A stretch of DNA of 41,458 nucleotides. It comes from a bacterium (GTDB lineage: Bacteria > Actinomycetota > Acidimicrobiia > Spongiisociales > ZC4RG35). The stretch spans positions 1 through 41,458 of the forward strand of contig JAHEIN010000008.1 in the NCBI GenBank assembly GCA_024639335.1, given 5' to 3'. The translations under genes were made by a program, and so were the position numbers. Positions 1 to 7,714 of the stretch are shown here, piece after piece. The notes below the pieces were generated by a model. That model was not told the DNA's origin. It saw nothing but the letters and a program-made list of their open reading frames with translations, and ran no database searches. The number at the start of each line of letters is the position of its first letter. Positions within the stretch are counted from its first letter, which is position 1.

Positions 1-224
1 GCATCGCGGCGCTTGGTGTCCTGCATCTCGAGGATGGTGTCGACGGACTCCTCACGTGCCTCTTCGATGAAGGCACAGGTGTTGACCATCACCACATCGG
101 CCGCCTCGGGGGAGTCGGCCAGTCGATATCCGGCCTCGTCGAGCATGACTTCGACCTTCTCGGAATCGACCTGATTCTTGGCGCAGCCGAGCGTTGTCAG
201 CCAGACGGTTGGGGTGGAGGGCAT
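1..224 (-). CDS. rimO: Ribosomal protein S12 methylthiotransferase RimO, N-terminal part (runs off the window)
   Basis: Reading down from the ATG at 224 gives MPSTPTVWLTTLGCAKNQVD, then a VNTCAFIEEAREESVDTILE-like stretch. This is the start of the UPF0004 domain of methylthiotransferases. The CAKNQVDSE and NTCAFIEEAREES forms match RimO, which modifies an aspartate of ribosomal protein S12, rather than MiaB, which acts on tRNA and carries a GCQMN-type motif. Two of the three cysteines expected in this domain are visible (residue 14 and the one in NTC). About 74 codons lie in the window; the radical SAM and TRAM domains would be outside it. The start is supported by a TACACT box eight bases upstream and no Shine-Dalgarno sequence. 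The gene is missing from the ORF track because it is truncated by the window edge. Confidence 0.9.
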   Translation of the reverse strand, partial: MPSTPTVWLTTLGCAKNQVDSEKVEVMLDEAGYRLADSPEAADVVMVNTCAFIEEAREESVDTILEMQDTKRRD

Positions 225-493
225 CGGCGGCAAGTGTAGGACTGCGCCGAGAGCACCTCCGACGCAGGTGCCGCGGTATCAGGCGGCCCGGGTCGTACTC
301 TGTTGGATCGTGAACCAGTCAGACCGCATCCGAGACCGACAGCGGGATCGCCTGACGCCGACTCGACGGAGTGCCGGCGCGTTGGCCTCCCGCCGTGAAC
401 ACCCGGGGATCGGCGCCACTCGAACCGCCGTTCGGCGGCTCGTCGCCGTGCTCACCGCCCACGGGCCGAGCCTCCCCGAAGCCACGCCGGATC
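225..493. other. Intergenic stretch without a convincing gene
   Basis: The 269 bases upstream of rimO contain only short arginine-rich ORFs on both strands, with no initiation signal, domain or hydrophobic pattern I recognise. A GC-rich hairpin, CCGCC-GTTC-GGCGG near 425-438, lies downstream of the hydrolase gene and could help end its transcript, but no T-tract follows it. No tRNA-like T-loop was seen. Confidence 0.5.
233..238 (-). promoter_or_regulatory. -10 box TACACT of rimO (leaderless)
   Basis: On the minus strand TACACT is followed by eight bases (TGCCGCCG) and then the rimO ATG, so transcription would start at or next to the start codon. Confidence 0.55.
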
Positions 494-1222
494 TCAGGAT
501 CCGATCAACCCGCTGAGAAACTGCGACACCGCGGTGGCAACGGCACGTCGTTGCTCTGCAGGGGCGATCGACGCCTCGCCATCACGCGGTTGCCGGCCGT
601 ACGATCCGAACTGGGCGTGGTTCCCACCTTGGACGAGCACGAACTCGGTGTCGTCGGGGAGCTGCGGGCGTGCACCGAGCACGTCGTCTGGCGTGGCGAG
701 GAGATCGCGGTCCGCGTAGATCGCAACCACCTCCAATCCAGAGTCGCCACGGAGATCGAGACCGCCCTCCGGGTACGCGGCGAGCAGCACGAGACCGTCG
801 ACCTCGTTGGACTCAGACGCGAACCGGGCGGCCATGGCACCGCCGAGCGAGTGTCCGCCTACCGCCCAGGTGTCGATGCCCTCGAAGGTGTCGATCGTCG
901 GCTGCGCCATGTCGGCGTCGAGGATTGGAAGGCCTAGCGGCGCCTGGTGGATCGTGACGAAGAACCCGGCGTCGGCGATGTCGGATGCCAGTGGCGCGTA
1001 TGCGGCCGGCTCGACGCCCGCCCCCTGATAGAGGATCAGACCCGCTGGTGCGTCCTCGCGCCCGAACGAATACAGGCACGGATCAGGGCACTCCCGACCT
1101 GCTGTTTCTGCGATCGCGACTGCGTCTGCGTCGGCCTCGAGCGAGAAGAACACAGCCCACACGACGGCCAGCGCCACGATCAGCACGGCGGCGATCGCCA
1201 CGGCGACCCTGCCTCTGGTCAC
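494..1222 (-). CDS. Membrane-anchored alpha/beta hydrolase (242 aa)
   Basis: The track ORF 494..2164 is far too long because it runs antisense over the PHP gene. The real start is the GTG at 1222, which overlaps the PHP stop codon as GTGA. The protein begins with a short basic end and one hydrophobic helix (AIAAVLIVALAVVWAVFF), probably a signal anchor, so the enzyme domain should face outward. The body follows the alpha/beta-hydrolase_5 pattern: an oxyanion strand (GLILYQGAGV), a nucleophile elbow GHSLGG, an acid candidate in AIYADRD and a late histidine in QGGNHAQFGSY. Substrate unknown; the family includes carboxylesterase- and lipase-like enzymes. It is the last gene of a three-gene operon. 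Confidence 0.82.
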   Translation of the reverse strand: MTRGRVAVAIAAVLIVALAVVWAVFFSLEADADAVAIAETAGRECPDPCLYSFGREDAPAGLILYQGAGVEPAAYAPLASDIADAGFFVTIHQAPLGLPILDADMAQPTIDTFEGIDTWAVGGHSLGGAMAARFASESNEVDGLVLLAAYPEGGLDLRGDSGLEVVAIYADRDLLATPDDVLGARPQLPDDTEFVLVQGGNHAQFGSYGRQPRDGEASIAPAEQRRAVATAVSQFLSGLIGS

Positions 1223-2094
1223 AGCGGGGCCACGGTCCGACTTCGCCTGTCGAACGAGAGGCGAGAGACGTAGCCGGCAGCCCGAGCGGCAGCCACCACC
1301 TCCTCGTGGCCCCAGGCCGCCTGGGCGGGCGTGTGGCCGTCGGAGGCCAGCGTGATCGGAACCCCGGCGTCGTGGAACATCTGGAGAAACCTCGGCGACG
1401 GGTATACCTCGTCGGCCGGGTTTCGCAGACCCTGGCTCGACACCTCCACTGCCGTGCCCGTCAGCGCCGCAGCCTCGACGACCGCCGCATACATGTCGAT
1501 GGGCTCCGCATCGGGCCTGTGGCCGTACTTCTTGCAGACGTCGACGTGTGCGAGGACGTCGACGGTGCCGGATCCGGCGAGCGCTTCGACCAACTCGAAG
1601 TAGTCGGACCACGCCTGATCGATTCCGCGCCGGTCGAACTCCCAGGTGACATCCGACGAGTCGATCGCCCACGGCCCGATCCAATGGACCGAGCCGATCA
1701 AGAAGTCCCATGGATACGGCTCGATGAGATCGAGAACCGCATCGATCGATTCTGGGAAGAAGTCGATCTCGAGCCCGAGTTGTACCGGCAACCCGCCATC
1801 CTTGGCAGCGAGAACGACGTCGACGTAGCGTTCGAGCGACAGCGTGCGATCGGCCTCGACGAACGCCTCGGTGTGCGCGCTCAGTTCCGGGTGACCCGGC
1901 CCGTCCCAGAAACGCCCCAGTGTTTCGGCGGCTTCGGCACAGCGATAGAGGTGCTCGGTGAACCCCAGCTCGGTGACACCGGCTGCTGCTGCGTGCTCGA
2001 CGTACTCCTCGATGAGCCCCGGCCGATACTCCGCCTGGGGGTGGGCGACGCCGGAGTCGTTGTGCGGATGGAGGTGGAGGTGATGATCGGACAC
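1219..2094 (-). CDS. PHP-domain phosphoesterase, histidinol-phosphatase-like (291 aa)
   Basis: The N-terminus (GTG start at 2094) reads SDHHLHLHPHNDSG, the metal-binding HxH of the PHP superfamily. Further PHP landmarks are GFTEHLY near residue 45, LGLEIDFFP, GSVHWIG, LAHVDVCKKYG and the C-terminal ASDGHTPAQA, which supplies the last Asp/His ligands. Length and order of motifs fit the HisK/HisJ-type histidinol phosphatases, but no his genes lie nearby, so another phosphate ester is possible. The start lies three bases after the stop of the 89-aa gene, and the stop overlaps the hydrolase start, so the three genes should be co-translated. Confidence 0.85.
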   Translation of the reverse strand: MSDHHLHLHPHNDSGVAHPQAEYRPGLIEEYVEHAAAAGVTELGFTEHLYRCAEAAETLGRFWDGPGHPELSAHTEAFVEADRTLSLERYVDVVLAAKDGGLPVQLGLEIDFFPESIDAVLDLIEPYPWDFLIGSVHWIGPWAIDSSDVTWEFDRRGIDQAWSDYFELVEALAGSGTVDVLAHVDVCKKYGHRPDAEPIDMYAAVVEAAALTGTAVEVSSQGLRNPADEVYPSPRFLQMFHDAGVPITLASDGHTPAQAAWGHEEVVAAARAAGYVSRLSFDRRSRTVAPL

Positions 2095-2097
2095 CGC

Positions 2098-2367
2098 TCA
2101 GCGGACCTGTTCCACGAGCCCCTGCAGGGGGCCCGGTCCAACGGCATCTGCGACGACGTTCCATGTCGCAGGCGAGATCTCGCCATCGTTCTCCAGCTCT
2201 GAGGCAGCCAAGTACACCGCATCGGCCAGCCGGGCGAAGAGACCCACCTGATCTCGCTCGACGGCGGCGGCGACGGCGCTCCGGGCAGCGGCCGGCTCTC
2301 CACGACCGAGCGCCTCGATCGCTCGCTCCGCCGCCGTGAGCGCCTGACGCTGGGCTTGTCCGTCCAT
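2098..2367 (-). CDS. Small helical protein of unknown function (89 aa)
   Basis: The sequence MDGQAQRQALTAAERAIEAL continues as an Ala- and Glu-rich, predicted all-helical protein with no transmembrane segment, ending GPGPLQGLVEQVR. I do not recognise a family; the repeated A-x-x-A-I/V pattern resembles a single TPR-like helical hairpin. The track ORF extends upstream over the PerM gene, but a TAGCGT box seven bases before the ATG at 2367 fixes the start. It is the first gene of the operon with the PHP enzyme and the hydrolase, so a role as an accessory protein is possible but unproven. Confidence 0.7.
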   Translation of the reverse strand: MDGQAQRQALTAAERAIEALGRGEPAAARSAVAAAVERDQVGLFARLADAVYLAASELENDGEISPATWNVVADAVGPGPLQGLVEQVR

Positions 2368-2374
2368 GTTCGGA

Positions 2375-2380
2375 ACGCTA
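2375..2380 (-). promoter_or_regulatory. -10 box TAGCGT of the PHP/hydrolase operon (leaderless)
   Basis: Seven bases (TCCGAAC) separate TAGCGT from the ATG at 2367. The same hexamer serves the divergent PerM gene 50 bp away. Confidence 0.6.
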
Positions 2381-2430
2381 ACCCGACTCACTCGATTGCT
2401 CACAGTCGACCTGTCCGCCACTCGGAGGGT

Positions 2431-2436
2431 TAGCGT
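2431..2436 (+). promoter_or_regulatory. -10 box TAGCGT of the PerM-type gene (leaderless)
   Basis: TAGCGT, then seven bases (GTGACCG), then the ATG at 2444. No clear -35 hexamer. Confidence 0.6.
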
Positions 2437-2443
2437 GTGACCG

Positions 2444-3523
2444 ATGGATTCTCCCGTTCCTCGCTGGCTCCAGGTGACGGCCGCCGTCGGATGGCGGCTG
2501 TTGGTGCTCGGTGCAGTCGTTTGGGGGGCGACGATCATCCTCGCCGAGCTCAGAGTCCTGATCATCCCTGCCGTGCTGAGCCTCTTCGTGGGTTGCCTCG
2601 CCACACCCGTGAGTGAGCGCCTGAAAGCCCGCGGGCTCGGCAGACTCCCCACGACCCTGATCGTCTTCGCCGGGACGGCATTGGCATTCACCGGCGTCGT
2701 GTGGTTCATCTCGAGCCAGATCGCAAACAGCATCGACGAGATCAACGAATCGATCGACGAGGCAACGGTCCAGATCACCGAGTGGCTCGCCGACGGCCCA
2801 TTCGGCCTGACCGAGGCGCGGATCGACGAGCTGATCGACCAGGCCCGACAGACGATCACAGACAACTCCGAGGGTCTGATCGGCGGTCTCGCCGGTGGCG
2901 CCGCGACCGTCCTGGAGATCATCACCGGGTTCCTGCTGATGCTGGTCTTCGCATTCTTCATCATCAAGGACGGAGATCGCTTCTGGACCTGGCTGGTGGG
3001 AATCATCGACGAGGGCGAGCGGCGGGAGCGGGTGGAGCGCGTCGGGCAGCGATCCTGGGTGACCTTGCGAAACTACCTGGGCGGGACGGCTCTCGTCGGC
3101 TTGGCCGACGCCGTCCTCATCGGAATCGGGTTGCTCATCCTCGGCGTGCCGCTCGTGGTGCCTCTGGCACTGCTCGTGTTCTTCGGAGCCTTCTTCCCAC
3201 TGATCGGCGCGACCATCTCCGGAGCCATTGCTGTGCTCGTCGCTCTCGCAACGGTCGGAGTCGTCCAGGCGCTCATCCTGGCCGGGATCGTGCTGGGCGT
3301 ACAGCGGGTCGAAGGCGACATCCTGATGCCAATCCTGATCGGCAAAGCCGTGGACATGCACCCGCTGCTGATCATCGTCGCGCTCACGATCGGATTCGTC
3401 GTCGCCGGTCTGATCGGAGGCTTCCTCGCAGTCCCGCTCCTCGCCGTGGGAATCGTCATCGTGAAGGACTTTGCGAGCCCGGATGCCACTTCCCCGCCCG
3501 AGTCCGGCGCTGCCGAAGCCTGA
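2444..3523 (+). CDS. AI-2E/PerM family membrane transporter (359 aa)
   Basis: The protein has the typical PerM (UPF0118) plan. Two hydrophobic helices near the N-terminus are followed by another helix (TLIVFAGTALAFTGVVWFI), a long amphipathic extracytoplasmic segment rich in IDE repeats (residues ~85-150), and then a block of C-terminal membrane helices. Family landmarks include FLLMLVFAFFIIKDGDRFW and LGVPLVVPLALLVFFGAFFPLIGA, and the GxxxFPLIGA turn is characteristic. Length matches the family (about 350 aa). Members export autoinducer-2 or act as ion antiporters, so the substrate cannot be inferred. The gene stands alone and converges on the GAPDH-like gene. Confidence 0.88.
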   Translation: MDSPVPRWLQVTAAVGWRLLVLGAVVWGATIILAELRVLIIPAVLSLFVGCLATPVSERLKARGLGRLPTTLIVFAGTALAFTGVVWFISSQIANSIDEINESIDEATVQITEWLADGPFGLTEARIDELIDQARQTITDNSEGLIGGLAGGAATVLEIITGFLLMLVFAFFIIKDGDRFWTWLVGIIDEGERRERVERVGQRSWVTLRNYLGGTALVGLADAVLIGIGLLILGVPLVVPLALLVFFGAFFPLIGATISGAIAVLVALATVGVVQALILAGIVLGVQRVEGDILMPILIGKAVDMHPLLIIVALTIGFVVAGLIGGFLAVPLLAVGIVIVKDFASPDATSPPESGAAEA

Positions 3524-3569
3524 GCAGGCGGACTTGCGCCATGCGCCAACGGCCTCGCGCCTTCGGGTG

Positions 3570-3587
3570 CGTCAGATGGATCTGACG
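3570..3587. repeat. Perfect inverted repeat between convergent genes
   Basis: CGTCAGAT-GG-ATCTGACG has two perfect 8-bp arms around a 2-bp centre. It lies 47 bases after the PerM stop and 108 bases from the end of the GAPDH-like gene, in the only roomy convergent gap of the window. It could be a bidirectional terminator element (no T-tract) or a protein-binding site. The rest of 3524-3694 holds low-complexity GCGAGCGAAGCGAGCGAG near 3675 and no gene. Confidence 0.55.
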
Positions 3588-3694
3588 TGATTCGCTGCGG
3601 GCAGGCGAGCCCAGCCTCTACCCGTCGGCCGTCACGACCGAGAACGGACGACCGGCAGCCGACAACGCCAATGCGAGCGAAGCGAGCGAGGCCG

Positions 3695-4747
3695 CTACAC
3701 CTCGGTGTACAGGTAGGGCCGAAGCACGTCGAGTCGCTCCTCCATCGTGCTCTCGTCGAGCCAGCGCAGGGTCGCCGCAACCGTCGACAGCAAGGGGTTG
3801 CCATCCTGTGGTGTGAAGCAGAACCCGACGAGTTCGTTTCCTCCTCGCACGGCAAGCGTGTCGAGTGACACCACGGCCTGGGCGAGGATCCGACCGTAAT
3901 ACCCGTGGTCGCGCCCGAAGGAGAACACCTCGTTGGCCGACCGCTTGAGAGTGACGGCGACCCTGGTGTTGGCGTTGAGACGATCTATCGCCTCGTCCAC
4001 CGTGATCTCACGGTCGAGTTTGAGCGAGAAATGGATCGAGTGCATGTACTGGGTGTTGAGCTTCAGCGCCGAGGAGTACACGTTGAGGTCGTATCCCATC
4101 GTCTCGAACAGACCATGGGCATCTCTGGCATGGTGGGTGCCGAACCGGTCGTCCTTGTGAGGCTCCACGGTTGGGCTCGCCACGAAACCGGAGCCCTGGC
4201 TGATGTCGTTGGCCCGCCGGATACAGAGGAACCGCCCGTCTTCGAGATGTGACTCGCCGTCCGGATCCATCGCCAGGGTCTTGATGAGCGCAGCGATGTT
4301 GTGGGTGTTGCACGACACGATGTGGAGGAAGCGGTCGTCGAGAGAGACCACACGATCGTTGATTCCCCGGGCATACATCTTTCCGAAGCCGAACTCAGAG
4401 CCCTGAGCCAAGAACCCCAGCGGGCCCTCGGCGTGATCGTAGAACTCACCCTTCATCTGATTGCCGACCGGGGTGCAGTCGATCACCACCGATGCCCGCT
4501 CGATCGCCTCGATCGCCCCGTACTTCGGAGCGTGTCCGAGCTCCTCGAAGGCGGCCTGGCGGTCCTCGTCGACCACCAGGACCGCTCCTCGTCGAACCAG
4601 ATCGTTGATCTTCGCCCGTTCGGTCGCGAGAGGAGTCCGTTTGTGGAATGTCACCTCTTCGAGGCCGAAGTCGTCCCGGTGATCGGCAAGGAGGCCGATC
4701 AGCGGCTCACCGATGGTTCCGGTGCCGATCACATGGACGATGGACAT
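3695..4747 (-). CDS. Archaeal-type (class II) glyceraldehyde-3-phosphate dehydrogenase homologue (350 aa)
   Basis: The N-terminus IGTGTIGEPLIGLL is a Rossmann dinucleotide-binding loop. The order of later motifs follows archaeal GAPDH closely: VIDCTPVGNQMKGEFYDH (archaeal D-x-TP-x-G), the catalytic VSCNT with Cys146, a CIRRAND strand (archaeal IVRRAAD), and HHARDAH near 205-211 (archaeal HHAKD, containing the base histidine). Length also matches (about 340). The gene is third in the aceB-aceA operon, nine bases after aceA, with GGAGG just before the ATG. That position suggests a role during growth on C2 units or fatty acids, for example gluconeogenesis or another phospho-aldehyde, but the true substrate and cofactor are unknown. 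Class II GAPDHs are rare in bacteria, so past transfer is plausible. Confidence 0.82.
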   Translation of the reverse strand: MSIVHVIGTGTIGEPLIGLLADHRDDFGLEEVTFHKRTPLATERAKINDLVRRGAVLVVDEDRQAAFEELGHAPKYGAIEAIERASVVIDCTPVGNQMKGEFYDHAEGPLGFLAQGSEFGFGKMYARGINDRVVSLDDRFLHIVSCNTHNIAALIKTLAMDPDGESHLEDGRFLCIRRANDISQGSGFVASPTVEPHKDDRFGTHHARDAHGLFETMGYDLNVYSSALKLNTQYMHSIHFSLKLDREITVDEAIDRLNANTRVAVTLKRSANEVFSFGRDHGYYGRILAQAVVSLDTLAVRGGNELVGFCFTPQDGNPLLSTVAATLRWLDESTMEERLDVLRPYLYTEV

Positions 4748-4755
4748 GTTCCTCC

Positions 4756-6042
4756 TCAGAATTGCTCTTCTTCTGTGCTTCCAACCAGCGCCAGTGTCGA
4801 AGCGCTCCCTCCCGAGATCACATTCGACACCTCGTCGAAGTACCCGGCGCCGACTTCGCGCTGGTGGCGCGTCGCCGTGTAACCGTCGTCCTCCATCGCA
4901 AACTCGCGCTGTTGCAGTCTGACATATGCAGTCATGCCTTCGTCGGCATATCCGCTTGCAAGTTCGAACATCGACGCGTTCAGGGCGTGGAAACCGGCCA
5001 GAGTGATGAACTGGAACTTGTGACCCATCTCACTCAACGCCCGCTGGAACTTGGCGATCGTTGCGTCGTCGAGATGATGCTTCCAGTTGAACGACGGTGA
5101 GCAGTTGTACGCCAGCATCTTGCCGGGGTACTTGGCATGGATCGCATCGGCAAAGCGACGGGCTTCGTCGAGATCTGGCTTCGCCGTCTCGCACCAGATC
5201 AGGTCGGAGTACGGGGCGTAGGCGAGACCGCGGTCGATCGCCTGGTCGAGACCGGCGTTCACCCGGAAGAATCCCTCGGCGGTGCGGTCGCCCGTGCAGA
5301 ACCGCTGATCTCTCGTGTCGATGTCCGAAGTCAGCAGGTTCGCCGCATTCGCGTCGGTACGCGCCACGACGATCGTGGGCACACCGAGGACGTCCGCAGC
5401 GAGTCTGGCAGCCGTCAGGGTGCGGATGTGCTGGCTGGTCGGGACCAGGACTTTGCCGCCCATGTGGCCGCACTTCTTCTCCGACGCCAATTGGTCCTCG
5501 AAGTGAACGCCGGCGGCGCCCGCAGCGATGAAGCTCTTGGTCAATTCGAAGACGTTGAGCGCCCCTCCGAAACCGGCCTCACCGTCGGCGACGATCGGAG
5601 CGAAGGTCCGGGCTTCGGTGTCGCCCTCCGACCAGGCGATCTGATCGGCGCGCCGGAATGCGTTGTTGATCCGCTCCACCAACGCCGGTGCCGAGTTCGC
5701 CGGGTAGAGAGACTGATCGGGATAGACCTGACCCGCCAGGTTGGCGTCTCCGGCCACCTGCCAGCCCGACAGATAGATCGCCTCGAGGCCGGCCTTGACC
5801 ATCTGAACCGCCTGGCCGCCCGACATCGCTCCGAGCGCGTTGACGTAGTCACGGGTGGTCATCAGCTCCCACAGCCGCTCCGACATCGTCTTTGCGACGT
5901 TGTAGGACTCACGCATGCTGCCTCGCAGCCGGACGACGTCCTCGGCGCTGTATGGGCGGGTGATCCCCGTCCAACGGGGGTTGGCTGCCCAATCGTGCTC
6001 GAGTTCGGCGACTTGCTGGGCGAATGTGGTGGTCTGGTTCAT
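4756..6042 (-). CDS. aceA: Isocitrate lyase (428 aa)
   Basis: Cleaves isocitrate to glyoxylate and succinate, the first step of the glyoxylate bypass. The catalytic loop KKCGHMGGK (Cys191) is intact. Other family segments are present: [36 protein letters not shown] and NCSPSFNWK. Length matches the 425-435 aa actinobacterial enzymes. GAGGAG lies about seven bases before the ATG. The gene sits 23 bases downstream of aceB and upstream of the GAPDH-like gene, all in the same direction, so one transcript is likely. Confidence 0.97.
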   Translation of the reverse strand: MNQTTTFAQQVAELEHDWAANPRWTGITRPYSAEDVVRLRGSMRESYNVAKTMSERLWELMTTRDYVNALGAMSGGQAVQMVKAGLEAIYLSGWQVAGDANLAGQVYPDQSLYPANSAPALVERINNAFRRADQIAWSEGDTEARTFAPIVADGEAGFGGALNVFELTKSFIAAGAAGVHFEDQLASEKKCGHMGGKVLVPTSQHIRTLTAARLAADVLGVPTIVVARTDANAANLLTSDIDTRDQRFCTGDRTAEGFFRVNAGLDQAIDRGLAYAPYSDLIWCETAKPDLDEARRFADAIHAKYPGKMLAYNCSPSFNWKHHLDDATIAKFQRALSEMGHKFQFITLAGFHALNASMFELASGYADEGMTAYVRLQQREFAMEDDGYTATRHQREVGAGYFDEVSNVISGGSASTLALVGSTEEEQF

Positions 6043-6065
6043 TGTTGCTCTCCTCTCGGTGATCC

Positions 6066-7619
6066 TCAGGTGAGGTGGTCGTAGGCGACGAGTGTCAGGA
6101 ATTCGGTGAAATCCGGGTTCAATGCGACATCGAGGAACACCTCGACGGCCAGCGGGCTCACCTCGAGCTTGGCCACCTCTTCATCGGTGAGCCGCCGGAC
6201 GACGTCGGCCGTGATCTCGCCGAGCTCTGAGGTGTCGACACCGTGATTGACCCATTGCCAGATCTGGCTCCGCGAGATCTCCGCAGTGGCCACGTCCTCC
6301 ATCAGGTTGTCGATCCCGGCCGCGCCGGTACCGGCGAGCCACGAGTCGAGATATCGGATCCCGACGTTGATGTTCGTGCGCAGGCCCGCTTCGGTCACTT
6401 GGCCATCGGGGATGCTCACGTTCAAGAGGTCGGCGGCCGAGATCGCCACGTCGCGTTGGCGGTCGAGCTGGTTCGGCCGTTCACCGAGCACCTCGTCGAA
6501 CTCGGCTCGTGCGACGCCGACCAGCCCGGGGTGGGCGACCCACGTGCCGTCACATCCTGCTTCGGCTTCGCGCCGCTTGTCCTCGCCGACCTTGGTGAAA
6601 GCCGCCTCGGTGACCTCGGGATCGGAGCGGTTGGGAATGAACGCGGCCATACCGCCGATGGCGTGCGCACCGCGACGATGACAGGTGGCGACCTGCAGCT
6701 CGGTGTAGGCGTGCATGAACGGGGTGGTCATGGTCACGGCGGAGCGATCCGGCAGCACGAATTCAGGCTGGTTCCTGAACTTCTTGATCACCGAGAAGAT
6801 GTAGTCCCACCTGCCGGCGTTGAGCCCCGCAGAGTGGTCTTTCAGCTCGTAGAGGATCTCGTCCATCTGGAACGCAGCGGTGATCGTCTCGATCAGGACC
6901 GTCGCCCTGATCGTTCCGATCGGCAAGTCGAGGAGCTCTTGGGCCTTGACGAACACGTCGTTCCACAACCGAGCCTCGTGGTGATGCTCCAGCTTCGGCA
7001 GGTAGAAGTACGGTCCAGAGCCGCGTTCGATCGCCACGCGCCCACCGTGGAAGAGATAGAGGCCGAAGTCGAAGAGCGACGCCGGGACCGGTTCACCATC
7101 GACGATGGCGTGCTTCTCGACCAGATGCCACCCCCGCGGTCGGACCATCAAGGTGGCGAGGTCTTCGCCGAGTTCGTAGCGCTTGGCATCGGTTTCGAGG
7201 GTGAGCGTCCGACGCTGTGCCTCCAGGAGGTTGCGCTGACCCAAGACGACGTTCTCCCAAGTGGGCGTGCAGGCGTCTTCGAAGTCCGCCATGAAGACGT
7301 TCGCCCCCGAATTGAGGGCGTTGATGACCATCTTGGCGTCGACCGGCCCGGTGATCTCCACCCGTCGATCCGTCAAGTCGTGCGCCGGTGGGACGACGCT
7401 CCAATCGGCCTGTCGGATCGAGGCGGTCGACGTCTCGAAGTCGAGTGAGCCTCCGGCGTCGAGCGCCCGCTGGCGCTCCTCTCGGGCAGCCAACAGTCCC
7501 AGCCGGATCGCCCGAAACTCTCGGGTGAGCTCGACCACGAATGCCAGCGCCTCGTCGCTGAGGATCTCGGGATCGAGGTTGGGGGCGGTCAGTTCGATCT
7601 CTGCAGTTTTGGTGCTCAT
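6066..7619 (-). CDS. aceB: Malate synthase, A type (517 aa)
   Basis: Condenses glyoxylate with acetyl-CoA to malate, the second bypass step. The TIM-barrel enzyme shows [26 protein letters not shown] with the catalytic Arg, [20 protein letters not shown] and a C-terminal domain with [10 protein letters not shown]. About 517 aa fits malate synthase A (about 530) rather than the longer G form (about 720). It is the promoter-proximal gene of the operon. The gene faces ramB across a short control region, the arrangement expected for regulation by that protein. No obvious Shine-Dalgarno sequence precedes the ATG. Confidence 0.97.
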   Translation of the reverse strand: MSTKTAEIELTAPNLDPEILSDEALAFVVELTREFRAIRLGLLAAREERQRALDAGGSLDFETSTASIRQADWSVVPPAHDLTDRRVEITGPVDAKMVINALNSGANVFMADFEDACTPTWENVVLGQRNLLEAQRRTLTLETDAKRYELGEDLATLMVRPRGWHLVEKHAIVDGEPVPASLFDFGLYLFHGGRVAIERGSGPYFYLPKLEHHHEARLWNDVFVKAQELLDLPIGTIRATVLIETITAAFQMDEILYELKDHSAGLNAGRWDYIFSVIKKFRNQPEFVLPDRSAVTMTTPFMHAYTELQVATCHRRGAHAIGGMAAFIPNRSDPEVTEAAFTKVGEDKRREAEAGCDGTWVAHPGLVGVARAEFDEVLGERPNQLDRQRDVAISAADLLNVSIPDGQVTEAGLRTNINVGIRYLDSWLAGTGAAGIDNLMEDVATAEISRSQIWQWVNHGVDTSELGEITADVVRRLTDEEVAKLEVSPLAVEVFLDVALNPDFTEFLTLVAYDHLT

Positions 7620-7714
7620 TCCGTCGATGTTTCACGCCGATCACACAGAATTTGCGACTTCGCTCCAAAAGAATCGACTATCTTTCGTATCACGCAAGCA
7701 ATGGTGCATCTCTC
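7620..7714. promoter_or_regulatory. Divergent control region between aceB and ramB
   Basis: The 95 bases are noticeably more AT-rich than their surroundings. A TATCTT hexamer at 7679-7684 is a plausible -10 for ramB, giving a leader of about 20 bases. TTTGCGACTTCG at 7651-7662 weakly resembles, in reverse complement, the RamB motif reported in Corynebacterium (A/G-AACTTTGCAAA); about seven of eleven positions agree. This is a candidate operator only. Confidence 0.4.

Noticed and set aside
178-516. 112-aa ORF upstream of rimO
   Set aside because: Starts with TTG inside rimO on the opposite strand, and is arginine-rich with no initiation signal.
494-2164. 556-aa ORF on the minus strand as one protein
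   Set aside because: Its first 314 codons are arginine-rich and run over the well-supported PHP gene in another frame; only the part from the GTG at 1222 is a real hydrolase.
985-2202. 405-aa plus-strand ORF
   Set aside because: Antisense shadow of the PHP and hydrolase genes; no domain, composition typical of GC-rich shadows.
3670-3694. GCGAGCGAAGCGAGCGAG as a CRISPR or mobile-element end
   Set aside because: Short low-complexity sequence with no spacers, no partner copy and no transposase.
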